The notes: generated from the sequence alone by a model not told the origin. Numbered from the stretch's first letter, positions 54,674 to 63,476 are shown. The stretch: DNA of 64,000 nucleotides from Candidatus Gastranaerophilales bacterium (GCA_947625305.1 CANQNW010000008.1:32695-96694), one strand, 5' to 3'. Translations and numbers: made by a program.

Positions 54674-56323
54674 CTATTTCGTAAAAAATTTAGAATATAA
54701 TTGAATTAAATTATCTGTGTATACGGAGGCATAATCCGTTGGTGAAACATAGGCAGTAAAATATCCTGCCTCTTGAGCTACAGAAGAAAATATTCTTTCA
54801 ATTCCATGAGAGATAGTACCTGTAATCGGCATTGGTTCTTCAGGAAAGTCTTCATAATCCCATTTATGCCGAAATAAGGGTTTGATTGCTTTACCTCTTA
54901 TCCAAAACATAGAACCATATGGTGCAATAGGATGATTATCAAAAGGAATTTGTAAATTTAAAATGTCATACAATTGTTTATATGGGTTTTCACATTTGAC
55001 CAATTCTTTTCCTATTGTGACAATACGGCTGAATTCAACCGGCAATGGACATAATAAACCAATTTTAGGTGAATTCATAAACAAAGAAATAACATTATTT
55101 ACATAACCTCTGCTTCGCAAATTACACTCAAAACATATATCACAAAAGTCTTTGCCTGATTGCAGTGAATTATAATCAGTTTTTTTATCATGCATACAGC
55201 ATACAAGTTCATAATTTTCAAAAACATCTTTACAGGCGATAAGAAACGCAGACAAATCTCGCCCTCTGTTAGGTTTAAGCCTGATTTCTGTTTTATTGGG
55301 CAAATTTTTAAATTTATGTTCAATAAGTTCTTTTGTATCATTTCTGCTTGTGACAAGATATAAATCCGCATACTCGGGCATAGAGGTTGCATATTTATAA
55401 CAATAATCGACAAGTTCGGGATAATAAATATTCATAATTAAGGCAGTTTTCGGATTATAGTTATTTTCATTTTCACATTTGTCAGTAAATATGTAGTTTA
55501 GGTGCAATGTTTTTTGAATATTAGACATTTTTTGATTTTTAAGTAAATCCTCGTATATAAAGTTTATGTCATATTCTGTATTTTTCTTTATAAAGTTTAA
55601 TGCTTTAGGAGGTCCTGACGATATAGATTCTTTTAATATTTGTTTATGGTTGTAAAAATATTCTTTTTTAATAAGTGGTAATTTTTCATTTTTCAACAAC
55701 AAATAAGACATATATATCGGATTAATATTCTTATATAACGGTATATAACTGGCTGATTTAAACCCCTTTTTTAAAAAATATTCGGTAAATAAAGTTTCAT
55801 AATAATTTGTATATTTTTCAGATAGTTTGTTAATTTTGACTTTTTTCCAGAAATATTTAAAGTATTTAGACAAGAACAATTCTTTTTTGCAAACTAAAAA
55901 ATAAGATTGCAGGTGTTCGCTGATTGTTTTACGAAAAAAAAGTATTCTTTTCCTTCTCTCAGGATATTTTGTAATCCCCCAAAAATCGCAGTCTTCATTT
56001 TCCATTTTATTAAAGACGTCATATAAAGGATAAAAGGGACCGTAACAGGAGTCATTAGTTAAAATAAGTTCATCATAATCAGATAACAGGTCATATCCAA
56101 TTTTATTTATTACAGATTTCCAAGAATAAAAATCATTTTTCGGACATTTTTCATAAATAATATCGTAGTTTTTTAGTTTTTCATAAGTTTCTGATGTAAG
56201 ACTTTCGTTAACGACAACAATTACTTTCTCGCAGAATTTTTTTAATTCCTGCAGATAGTATTTAAGATATTCCCCCCCCCGGCTAATTATTTCTGAGGAA
56301 GTACATATACAAAGCCTTTTCAT
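54674..56323 (-). CDS. RgpF-type rhamnan/polysaccharide synthesis protein with poly-G tract near the start (in frame)
   Basis: A 549-residue protein of the rhamnan-synthesis F family (RgpF), involved in building rhamnose-containing or related surface polysaccharides. N-terminal half: VIVVVNESLTSETYEKLKNY, DELILTNDSCYGPFYPL, DFWGITKYPE. C-terminal half: RLKPNRGRDLSAFLIACKDV, VCCMHDKKTDYN, GSMFWIRGKAIKPLF and a terminal IERIFSSVAQEAGYFT block. A 9-G tract at codon ~15 (ISRGGEYL) is in frame; one G more or less gives a stop within about 15 codons, so it is a clean switch. GAGGG precedes the ATG. First gene of the cassette. Confidence 0.87.
   Translation of the reverse strand: MKRLCICTSSEIISRGGEYLKYYLQELKKFCEKVIVVVNESLTSETYEKLKNYDIIYEKCPKNDFYSWKSVINKIGYDLLSDYDELILTNDSCYGPFYPLYDVFNKMENEDCDFWGITKYPERRKRILFFRKTISEHLQSYFLVCKKELFLSKYFKYFWKKVKINKLSEKYTNYYETLFTEYFLKKGFKSASYIPLYKNINPIYMSYLLLKNEKLPLIKKEYFYNHKQILKESISSGPPKALNFIKKNTEYDINFIYEDLLKNQKMSNIQKTLHLNYIFTDKCENENNYNPKTALIMNIYYPELVDYCYKYATSMPEYADLYLVTSRNDTKELIEHKFKNLPNKTEIRLKPNRGRDLSAFLIACKDVFENYELVCCMHDKKTDYNSLQSGKDFCDICFECNLRSRGYVNNVISLFMNSPKIGLLCPLPVEFSRIVTIGKELVKCENPYKQLYDILNLQIPFDNHPIAPYGSMFWIRGKAIKPLFRHKWDYEDFPEEPMPITGTISHGIERIFSSVAQEAGYFTAYVSPTDYASVYTDNLIQLYSKFFTK
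56272..56280 (-). repeat. Poly-G tract, 9 G, at the start of the RgpF-type gene
   Basis: Nine C on the plus strand at codon ~15. In frame at 9; at 10 the frame hits TAA three codons later, at 8 within about a dozen codons. Confidence 0.95.
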
Positions 56324-56430
56324 AATTTTCCCTCAATAATCACACAAAGAACTTTACCTGATTTTAGCAAAAATAACATATATTTACAATCTTTTTCTTT
56401 ATACAGAATTTTACCGGTTTATTAATAAAA

Positions 56431-56775
56431 TTACCATTTTTTAAAAATAAAAAATACGGCTAGAATAATAAAACAAAATCCGACGAGGTAATTCCAGCGG
56501 AATTCTTCTTTTAAATAAAGAACCGAAAAAACACTGAATACAATAAGAGTTATAACCTCTTGAATGGTTTTAAGCTGGGCAGCGGTAAAAAATTCGTGAC
56601 CAATTCTATTTGCGGGGACTTGAAAGCAGTATTCAAGGAGTGCAATTCCCCAGCTTACGAGAATGACAATCCAAAGTGCGGTGCTTTTAAATTTAAGATG
56701 TCCGTACCAAGCGAAGGTCATAAATATATTTGATATTGTTAATAAAATTATTGGTAAAAATTGTCTGATAATCAT
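56431..56775 (-). CDS. DMT-family small membrane protein (DUF486)
   Basis: A 114-residue protein with four predicted spans. The start (LPIILLTISNIFMTFAWYGH) and PANRIGHEFFTAAQLKTIQE motif match the DUF486 family of small DMT-like membrane proteins of unknown substrate. It stands alone between the glycan cassette and the tmRNA repeats. Its start codon is 15 bp from the repeat region. Confidence 0.83.
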   Translation of the reverse strand: MIIRQFLPIILLTISNIFMTFAWYGHLKFKSTALWIVILVSWGIALLEYCFQVPANRIGHEFFTAAQLKTIQEVITLIVFSVFSVLYLKEEFRWNYLVGFCFIILAVFFIFKKW

Positions 56776-56789
56776 AGTTTTAGTCTCAA

Positions 56790-57021
56790 CAACGAGAGCA
56801 TTTAACCGGTTCGTAATCTCGTTCTTTATCCTTTGAGTTTACAAAAAGTATGGATACGGAGAGATTCTCTTGAATCGTAGGCGAGCGATTGCGAGCCGTA
56901 CGAGGCAGGATACTTGTATAAGTAGAACTCTGTTAAATGCGACAACGAGAGCATTTAACCGGTTCGTAATCTCGTTCTTTATCCTTTTGAGTTTACTAAA
57001 AGTATGGAGACGGAGAGATTC
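56790..57021 (-). repeat. Tandem repeat carrying the tmRNA 3' end
   Basis: A block of about 78 bp occurs twice (56790-56867 and 56943-57021) with a period of 153-154 bp. Read on the minus strand each starts with the tmRNA T-arm/acceptor 3' end (GAATCTCTCCGTCTCCATAC; TATCC in the second copy), then a T-rich link, then GAGATTACGAAC, an inverted T-arm copy with one inserted base. Between the blocks lie hairpin-forming sequences. The 770 bp between the DUF486 gene and the GH57 gene contain only this repeat, the tmRNA and promoters. Confidence 0.88.
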
Positions 57022-57396
57022 GAACTCTCGTCCGGAATGGGATATAAGCCTGCATCTACATGTGTAGGTCTGTTAATTTAGGTAAAATTACGGCACGAAC
57101 CCTTCCTATAAAGATACCATAGCAGTTTAGACTGATACGCAGTTTGGAAGTGAAACTTAATTCCGCTACTTCCGTTGCGGAACTGCAGCTTGCATAATGG
57201 CGCTATACTAAACGGCAAGCTGGTCTAGCATAACGGCTGAACTGCGCTTACGCAGCAAGAGCAGCTGCTCTTGAAAAATCAGCTTTTACTACGTTGTTTG
57301 TAGCGTTTATTTTAGTTTGCTCGTTGATAAACGGGAACAGCGCCCGTACACGCAGCCTGATTACACCAATCCACCCGTCAAATCCAAAACGTCCCC
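57005..57396 (-). ncRNA. ssrA: tmRNA (one-piece)
   Basis: Rescues stalled ribosomes by tagging nascent chains. The 5' end GGGGACGTTTTGGATTTGAC and 3' end GAGAGTTCGAATCTCTCC then CGTCTCC form the alanyl-tRNA-like domain (acceptor GGGGACG with CGTCTCC, one G-T pair). The tag frame at 57248-57304 encodes ATNNVVKADFSRAAALAA and stops at TAA, ending in the usual ALAA-type degron. Length is 392 nt and both ends are contiguous, so it is not the permuted two-piece form known in some cyanobacteria. CCA is not encoded. Confidence 0.96.
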
Positions 57397-57423
57397 ATAT
57401 TCAATTTTCAATGTGCTAAATTC

Positions 57424-57429
57424 ATTATA
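57424..57429 (-). promoter_or_regulatory. -10 box of the tmRNA promoter
   Basis: TATAAT on the minus strand about 27 bases before the mature 5' end, with a TTTACA-like element about 20 bases further upstream. Confidence 0.55.
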
Positions 57430-57541
57430 ACACAGATATTTATAATTTTTGTAAACAATACTATAGAATTAGTTCTCAAGGGTTATATTTTTTTAAAATT
57501 TATGCTATAAATACTATGATGTTAAAAAATCGGAGGCAATT

Positions 57542-59266
57542 ATGACAGTAGGTTCATTTGTATTTATGTTACACTCACATCTTCCATATTATCGTAAAGC
57601 GGGAATGTGGCCGTTTGGAGAAGAAAATCTCTATGAATGTATGTCAGAAACATATGTTCCATTATTAAATGCAATTTCTGAATTATATGAAGAAGAAGGA
57701 ATAAAAGCAAAATTAACGGTCGGAATTACTCCGATACTGGCGGAACAATTAAATGATGAACATTTGCAAAACGGCTTTGTTGAGTATTTGGATTCAAAAA
57801 TCAAAGCTGTATCTGAGGACTTGGAAAGATATCCTAATCCAAATGTTGAGCATTCTCAGCACTTAAAATATTTGGCAAAATATTATTTTGACTGGTATAA
57901 CCATATAAGGGATTCTTTTGTTAATAAGTACAATAAGGATTTAATCAGCGCATTTAAAAAGTATCAGGACTTGGGATGTATTGAAATAACGACATCAGGG
58001 GCTACACACGGATTTTCGCCGTTACTTGCAACAGATTCAAACTTAAATGCTCAATTTAAAGTTGGTCAGGATACAACAAAAAGACTTTTCGGGAAAAAGG
58101 CAAAAGGCTGCTGGCTTCCTGAATGTGCATACAGGCAAGGTTATGAATATACCGGCAAGGACGGACAAAAGAAATGGCGCCCTGCTATAGAAGTAACTCT
58201 TCAGAATAACGATATTGAATATTTCTTTACGGAATCTCACGTAATTGAAGGCGGTAACTCTGTCGGCGAAAGAAGAGTAGTCGGTATATACGGAAATATT
58301 GAATATATTCCGCTCCCAAAAAGAGAGGCGACAGGGTATGATACGTATTCAGCATATTGGCTCCCTGATGCACAAGTTGCCGTAATGGGAAGAAATGACA
58401 GAGCAGGTTTCCAAGTATGGTCTGCTGCTGACGGCTACCCGGGTGACGGATGTTACAGAGAATTCCATAAAAAAGACGATAAATCAGGTATGAATTATTG
58501 GAGAATTACTTCCTCCAAGACTGATTTAGGCAATAAAATGCTTTATGACCCCGTGTTAGCTATGAATCAGGTAAATTCAAATTCTGACCACTATACAACA
58601 CTTTTATATCATTTATTAAATGATTACAAAAAATCACATAACGGCAAAGAAGGTTTAATTATGGTATCTTTTGATACCGAATTATACGGACACTGGTGGT
58701 TTGAAGGTGTTGAATTTATTAAACAGGTTATAAGAAAAATGAATAATTATATTCCTGAAATTGAAAGATGCACGGCAAGTGAATATTTGGAAAAACATCC
58801 GCCTGTAGATACAATTCAAATCCCTGAAAGTTCTTGGGGACAAGGCGGTCATTTCTATGTATGGATGAACCACTTAACAGAATGGATGTGGCCTATTATT
58901 CATGCCTGCGAAAAGAGAATTATTGATGTCGTATCTAAATATGAAAAGATACCTGAAGATAAGCTGTTACATAGAGCCTTAAATCAGCTTGCAAGAGAAA
59001 ACTTATTACTTCAAAGTTCTGATTGGCCGTTCTTAATAACAACTTGGCAGGCTAAAGACTATGCAACAGAAAGATTTCAAGAACATGTTGCAAGGTTTGA
59101 AAAAATTGCCGATATGATTGAATCAGGTAATATAAACGACGAGGAACTTAAGAAGATTGAATCTATTGATAATTGTTTCCCGGTAATTGATTACAGAGTA
59201 TATTTACCGATAGAAGAAGGTGTAATTCCTCAGCAGGAAGCAAAACTTGCTCCGTTGTATCAATAA
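57542..59266 (+). CDS. GH57 glycoside hydrolase, probable 1,4-alpha-glucan branching enzyme
   Basis: A 574-residue GH57 protein. Family regions: FMLHSHLPYYRKAGMWPFGE (HxHxP region 1), GATHGFSPLL, GCWLPECAYRQGYE (catalytic Glu region 3), MVSFDTELYGHWWFEG (catalytic Asp region 4) and WMNHLTEWMWPII (region 5). The pattern fits the GH57 branching enzymes that introduce alpha-1,6 branches into glycogen; a DUF1957 C-terminal helical domain is present. GGAGG lies 6 bases before the ATG. With the GH13 enzyme at 7676 it indicates glycogen metabolism, but no glgA or glgC is in the window. Confidence 0.9.
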   Translation: MTVGSFVFMLHSHLPYYRKAGMWPFGEENLYECMSETYVPLLNAISELYEEEGIKAKLTVGITPILAEQLNDEHLQNGFVEYLDSKIKAVSEDLERYPNPNVEHSQHLKYLAKYYFDWYNHIRDSFVNKYNKDLISAFKKYQDLGCIEITTSGATHGFSPLLATDSNLNAQFKVGQDTTKRLFGKKAKGCWLPECAYRQGYEYTGKDGQKKWRPAIEVTLQNNDIEYFFTESHVIEGGNSVGERRVVGIYGNIEYIPLPKREATGYDTYSAYWLPDAQVAVMGRNDRAGFQVWSAADGYPGDGCYREFHKKDDKSGMNYWRITSSKTDLGNKMLYDPVLAMNQVNSNSDHYTTLLYHLLNDYKKSHNGKEGLIMVSFDTELYGHWWFEGVEFIKQVIRKMNNYIPEIERCTASEYLEKHPPVDTIQIPESSWGQGGHFYVWMNHLTEWMWPIIHACEKRIIDVVSKYEKIPEDKLLHRALNQLARENLLLQSSDWPFLITTWQAKDYATERFQEHVARFEKIADMIESGNINDEELKKIESIDNCFPVIDYRVYLPIEEGVIPQQEAKLAPLYQ

Positions 59267-59282
59267 ATAAATTAATTAATAA

Positions 59283-59316
59283 TAAAAGAGGCGGTTTTAA
59301 ACCGCCTCTTTTTTAT
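59283..59316. terminator. Bidirectional terminator after GH57
   Basis: AAAAGAGGCGGTTT pairs with AAACCGCCTCTTTT around a 2-base turn, flanked by A and T runs; shared with the convergent vWA gene. Confidence 0.9.
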
Positions 59317-60053
59317 TTATTAATAATCATACCTTGTACTTCTTTTTGAAGGTTAAGAGAATCTTGAAGGCTGTCTTTAAGTTCAGCTGCAGTATTAGCA
59401 TTATAAAATTTCCCCGAGGCGACCAGTGCAACACATTTAAGCTGATTGTTTGCATCCTCATCCCCAACCGCAAGAGCAATAACATCAATTTGAATATCAT
59501 CACGATATTTCATAAGGTCAATAACAAAGTCACAAGGGCTTTCATCGCAGTTCTCGCCCCCGTCGCTAATTAAGATAATTCGTTTTTTACCTGTACTTTC
59601 TCCAAAGTCAAAGAATGCAGCCTGTTTAAGTGAATAAGTAATAGGTGTCCAACCGACTGCGTTAATTGAAGTGAGTTTCGCATAAATATTATTTGCACTG
59701 CCCGCTGATATCGGAGTTATTAACTGGGATGCAGTACAGCTTTGTTTTGGAGTAAAACCGGTTCTGTGTCCGTAAACCCTTAATCCGACTTCTGTTTGCT
59801 CGGGAATCTGTGCAAGAATATCTTTCATTGTTGAAAGTGCGGCATCCAGTTTAGTTGTATGCCCGAGCCTTTCATTCATGCTATTTGAGAAATCAACAAT
59901 AAAAAGTATTTTATCTTTGTCGCTGATTACCGGTGTTTTATTTTCTTTTATATCCGATGGTTTAAAGTAGTTGTATTCCTGCTCGGCATTTCCTTTTAAA
60001 AAAGTTATTCCAAATAAAAGTATAATTATTAACGTTAAAAATTTTATTTTCAT
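59313..60053 (-). CDS. Exported von Willebrand factor A domain protein 1
   Basis: A 246-residue protein with an N-terminal signal peptide (about 1-22) and a vWA domain with an intact MIDAS metal site: FIVDFSNSMNERLG (DxSxS), VGWTPITYSL (Thr) and ISDGGENCDESPCDF (Asp). Two Cys in ENCDESPC and others (SCTAS, LKCV) suggest disulfides, consistent with export. vWA domains mediate metal-dependent protein binding. The neighbour at 60126 is a paralogue with the same ENCxxxPC loop, so the pair arose by duplication. No anchoring segment is seen. Confidence 0.83.
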   Translation of the reverse strand: MKIKFLTLIIILLFGITFLKGNAEQEYNYFKPSDIKENKTPVISDKDKILFIVDFSNSMNERLGHTTKLDAALSTMKDILAQIPEQTEVGLRVYGHRTGFTPKQSCTASQLITPISAGSANNIYAKLTSINAVGWTPITYSLKQAAFFDFGESTGKKRIILISDGGENCDESPCDFVIDLMKYRDDIQIDVIALAVGDEDANNQLKCVALVASGKFYNANTAAELKDSLQDSLNLQKEVQGMIINK

Positions 60054-60125
60054 ATTTCACCCTTAATTTTTTCTAAATATTATCAAAAAATAATTATGAT
60101 GTCATTACCCTTTTAGCTGTGAATA

Positions 60126-60887
60126 TTACTCTTTAAACTCCATTAAATATTTTCTGTATTGAATACTTTTCTGATTAATTTTTTGTTTGTTTTCCCGAAC
60201 AGCAATTTTTTGTTTTTCATAATTTATTTTAGATGTAATGTCTGTGATTGAATTTTCAAAATCGTAAGGAGTATCAATATTAATAAAATGACCGTTTGTT
60301 GCTGAAGTAAGACATTGTAACCCCTCGATATCATCATTTGATGCACCAATTGCAACAACATTAATCTTTATATCTTTTCTTGAGAGCATAGTCCGTCTAA
60401 TAAACCCGCAAGGGTCGCCGTTACAATTTTCGTAACCGTCAGTAACAAGTATTATTTGTTTTAAATCTGCATTTTTACTGAAATCTTCATCTATCGCCTT
60501 AGTTAATACATATTCTATCGGTGAAGTTCCGCTGGGAATTATTCCGTATAAACTCATTTGTATATTATGTCTGTTGTTATATGCTATGTTATTTAGTTTC
60601 TCTGTTGCAGTGCATAGTGCATAATTATCGACAATTCCTCTTAATCTTAATCTGTCAGGATTCATCCCTATAGTCCTGAAACCGACATAATCACTATCTT
60701 GCATTGTATTTAATATATTTATTACAGCTTGTTTTGCATAATAAAATTTGAGTTTGTCTTCAAACGGCTCATACATACTTGCCGATTGATCAAGTATTAT
60801 TAAAGTTTCTGTTGATGAAAAAGCACATAATGGAATAAAAATCAGCAAAAAGACATAGATTATTTTGTAAAAAATTGATTGTTTCAT
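60126..60887 (-). CDS. Exported von Willebrand factor A domain protein 2
   Basis: A 253-residue paralogue of the protein at 59313. Signal peptide about residues 1-24 (YVFLLIFIPLCAFSSTE). MIDAS residues: LIILDQSASMYEPF, GTSPIEYVL and VTDGYENCNGDPCGF. The Ser-Gly-Thr-Ser-Pro segment replaces the Trp-Thr-Pro of its partner. The C-terminal ~35 residues are Lys/Gln-rich (KQKIAVRENKQKINQ), possibly a helical tail. The gap to the partner gene is 72 bp. Confidence 0.82.
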   Translation of the reverse strand: MKQSIFYKIIYVFLLIFIPLCAFSSTETLIILDQSASMYEPFEDKLKFYYAKQAVINILNTMQDSDYVGFRTIGMNPDRLRLRGIVDNYALCTATEKLNNIAYNNRHNIQMSLYGIIPSGTSPIEYVLTKAIDEDFSKNADLKQIILVTDGYENCNGDPCGFIRRTMLSRKDIKINVVAIGASNDDIEGLQCLTSATNGHFINIDTPYDFENSITDITSKINYEKQKIAVRENKQKINQKSIQYRKYLMEFKE

Positions 60888-60924
60888 ATTTATTTAGTTT
60901 AACAAAAAATTATAACTTAGTACA

Positions 60925-60958
60925 CAAAAAAAGAGGAACCGTCGTTCCTCTTTTTTTA
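60925..60958 (-). terminator. Terminator after the 53-residue peptide gene
   Basis: AAGAGGAAC and GTTCCTCTT pair around a 4-base loop with A7 and T7 flanks, just after the stop at 60972 (minus strand). Confidence 0.9.
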
Positions 60959-60971
60959 GATATTATTCTTA

Positions 60972-61133
60972 TTAACAACCTATGCCTAACATCTTTTTAT
61001 ACCAGCTGAAGGTTTCAATATCACAACCGTTAAAGGTTGTTTTTAAAGCTTGTTTTTTTAAATATTTTTCAAATTCTTCGGTAAATTTAGATGTAATTTT
61101 GTTTGCATTATTTGTTTCTACAGCAGTTGACAT
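60972..61133 (-). CDS. 53-residue peptide of unknown function with two cysteines
   Basis: A short gene easily missed. ATG at 61133 is preceded by a near-consensus AAAGGAGG 6 bases upstream and its stop is followed by a strong terminator, so it is a complete transcription unit. The product begins MSTAVETNNANKITSKFTEE, then a basic helix (FEKYLKKQALKTTF), and ends NGCDIETFSWYKKMLGIGC, i.e. a leader-like polar half and a C-terminal half bounded by two Cys with Cys as the last residue. It could be a small regulatory protein or a secreted or modified peptide. No modification enzyme is adjacent. Confidence 0.75.
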   Translation of the reverse strand: MSTAVETNNANKITSKFTEEFEKYLKKQALKTTFNGCDIETFSWYKKMLGIGC

Positions 61134-61317
61134 AGGGAGCCTCCTTTTAAAATCTAGTACATATATGACATGCGGTTAAGCGAATTAAGTATTACATATT
61201 TATTTTAACATTTTTTTGTGAGTATTTCACTTTAGTCATTTAGGTTAATTTCTACTAATTATATTTTACCTGACTTTTTGGATGTAAAAAATAATTAACT
61301 AAATTGTTTTTTTAACA

Positions 61318-62463
61318 TTAAAAATGATTAAAATCGGGATTAATTGATAACCATTGATAAGTTTGCCTTTCTTCTTCATTAGGTATTTCAATGAGGAATG
61401 TTCCGCCAAATCTTCCTCGTCCAAAGGTGATAAAACCTTGTTGTGCTAAATTCATCAATGCTTTTCTGATAGTATTTGTACTAACATCAAATTGCTTTGA
61501 TAAGTCCTGCATAGACGGAAGTTTATCACCGGGTTTATATTGTGATTTGATTAGGGATATAATTTTTGTTTCAATTCTTTGGTAATGATACAACGATGCA
61601 TCTTTTGCACTTGAAAAAATTGAGTTTTCTTTTAATTCATTAAATGAAGTATCTAAGGGGTTTTTAGCAAGAATTGTACCGTATTTACCTCGTCTTGAAA
61701 TAACCGTTCCTTCTTCATTAAGAACAGATATACAATCATGAATTGTTTTAATACTAACGTTAAATATTTCAGCCAGCTGTTCATGCGACATAATTTTTTC
61801 GCCGATTTGGCAGTTCTCTGACAAATATTTCTTTATGTCATTAGTTAATTTTTTAACAAGTGTATCAGAATTTAAGTTATCTGTGTGAGCTATTTCTATC
61901 TCTGATATATGGGGAATTCTTTTTAAAATCCAGTTAGAATCATTACCTCTTGATTGTTTTGAGTCAATAATTCCTTCCCGCATTAAAAATTCATAAGCAA
62001 GTCTTGCCGTATTTTGTGATACGGATAATATTTCAGCCATTTTTCTTGCAGAAGGTATTGACTTGCCAATTTTATAATTATTATCAATTATTTGTTTTTT
62101 TACGGCTGAAACTACTTTATCTCTTTTTGATGTAGATTTTACAACATCTGAAACAGGGTTAGTAAAGTTAGAAATTAGAGTTCCCGTTTTTTGTTTGGAT
62201 TTTAAAAAACCTTCGTCTTCAACATATCTTATAGCATTTTGAACTGTCCCTACACTTACCCCTAAATACTCTGAAATTTCAGATTTTTTAGGAAGAATAT
62301 CATTTTCTTTGATTTTTTTATTTTTAACTGAAGATAAAATCCAGTTAATAATCCATTTTTTTATTAATGATTCTTTTGGTTCATACGAGGACAAAAAGTC
62401 AGGTATTTCTTTTGGCAGTTCATTTATATCAATTTTTCTTTGATTGTCAATATTTATAGGCAT
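61318..62463 (-). CDS. Transcription regulator with four tandem GntR-type winged helices
   Basis: About 381 residues made of four GntR-like winged helix-turn-helix domains in series and no ligand-binding domain. Domain 1: LPKKSEISEYLGVSVGTVQN. Domain 2: IPSARKMAEILSVSQNTARL. Domain 3: MSHEQLAEIFNVSIKTIHDC. Domain 4: LPSMQDLSKQFDVSTNTIRK with wing GRGRFGGTF. Usual GntR proteins have one such domain plus an effector domain. I start at the ATG at 62463 because GGAG lies 6 bases before it; an upstream ATG at 62496 adds 11 residues. Targets unknown; the gene lies 66 bp downstream of a response regulator on the same strand. Confidence 0.82.
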   Translation of the reverse strand: MPINIDNQRKIDINELPKEIPDFLSSYEPKESLIKKWIINWILSSVKNKKIKENDILPKKSEISEYLGVSVGTVQNAIRYVEDEGFLKSKQKTGTLISNFTNPVSDVVKSTSKRDKVVSAVKKQIIDNNYKIGKSIPSARKMAEILSVSQNTARLAYEFLMREGIIDSKQSRGNDSNWILKRIPHISEIEIAHTDNLNSDTLVKKLTNDIKKYLSENCQIGEKIMSHEQLAEIFNVSIKTIHDCISVLNEEGTVISRRGKYGTILAKNPLDTSFNELKENSIFSSAKDASLYHYQRIETKIISLIKSQYKPGDKLPSMQDLSKQFDVSTNTIRKALMNLAQQGFITFGRGRFGGTFLIEIPNEEERQTYQWLSINPDFNHF

Positions 62464-62562
62464 AAAACACTCCGATTTATACCAATTATAAAACATGACA
62501 TTAAATTTTTTGTTACTTTTAAAAAATTATTTAATATTTCGTTACTTTATATAAATAATTAC

Positions 62563-63228
62563 TTAAACAATTCCTTCTTTTATTGCCTTAACGGCAGCTT
62601 GTGTTCTGTCATCAACCAAAAGTTTTTGAATAATGTTGCAGACGTGCGCTTTTGCGGTATGCTCGCTTATACATAACTCTTGTGCAATATCATTGTTTGA
62701 TTTACCTTCAACTACAAGTTTTAAAACTTCATATTCCCTCTGTGTAAGGTTTGAATGCGTGTTTTTAAACATTGCTCTTGAAGTTTGTTTTTGAGGTATT
62801 ATTTTATCATTTCTTTCTCTAAGCACGGGAACGATTTTAGGATCAATCCACATTCCCCCGTTATATACCGTTTTAACAATATATAAAAGCATTTCGGTGC
62901 TTATATCTTTAATTACATAAGCATAAACACCTAAGGAAAAGACTTTTAAAATTTCTTCTTCATTATTTCTTGATGATAATATAATTATTTTATTGTTTTG
63001 ATTTTCGTCTAAAATATTTTTAATAACCTTTAATCCGCTCATATCAGGCAATCCAAGGTCTAAAAGTATTATATCAGGCTTTATTGATAATGCTTTTGAG
63101 ATTGCATCCCTGCCGTTATCAGCCTCAGCAACAACTTCAAAGCCGTCAGCTTCGTCAAAAAGTGTCTTAATGCCAACTCTTATTAACTTGTGGTCTTCTA
63201 CAAGCATTATTTTAATAGGGTCTTTCAT
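62563..63228 (-). CDS. NarL/FixJ-type two-component response regulator
   Basis: About 221 residues. Receiver domain: IMLVEDHKLIRVGIKTLF (acidic pair), IILLDLGLPDMSG (phospho-acceptor Asp), ILSSRN and YVIKDIS (Lys). Then a LuxR-type HTH: LTQREYEVLKLVVEGKSNND, ELCISEHTAKAHVCNI. The ATG at 63228 has GGAGG 6 bases upstream, so I prefer it to the TTG at 63240. No histidine kinase is in the window, so it is either an orphan or its partner lies elsewhere. Confidence 0.93.
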   Translation of the reverse strand: MKDPIKIMLVEDHKLIRVGIKTLFDEADGFEVVAEADNGRDAISKALSIKPDIILLDLGLPDMSGLKVIKNILDENQNNKIIILSSRNNEEEILKVFSLGVYAYVIKDISTEMLLYIVKTVYNGGMWIDPKIVPVLRERNDKIIPQKQTSRAMFKNTHSNLTQREYEVLKLVVEGKSNNDIAQELCISEHTAKAHVCNIIQKLLVDDRTQAAVKAIKEGIV

Positions 63229-63470
63229 ATCCGCCTCCAAGAATATATTAAATATTACTCTTATTATATTTATCCCTCTGTGTTTATTTTTTTTGTATAA
63301 TTAATTTTTTTTAAAAATATATGTTTAAAATTTAAAAATAATTTTTATTTTTTTTATAAAATTTTTTGTCATTATTTAGTATCTAATAGATATATAACTA
63401 TAATGTTTATAACAAGATATATCTATAAGATTTATATCGATAACATTGTTAAAAAAAATAAATTTAATAA

Positions 63471-63476
63471 TATAAT
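63471..63476 (+). promoter_or_regulatory. -10 box of a probable leaderless promoter for the MnmC-like gene
   Basis: TATAAT followed by exactly 6 A and the ATG at 63483. The upstream 230 bp are extremely AT-rich and hold no gene I can support. Confidence 0.6.

Noticed and set aside
56870..57067. 65-codon frame on the plus strand
   Set aside because: Lies antisense to the tmRNA and its repeat.
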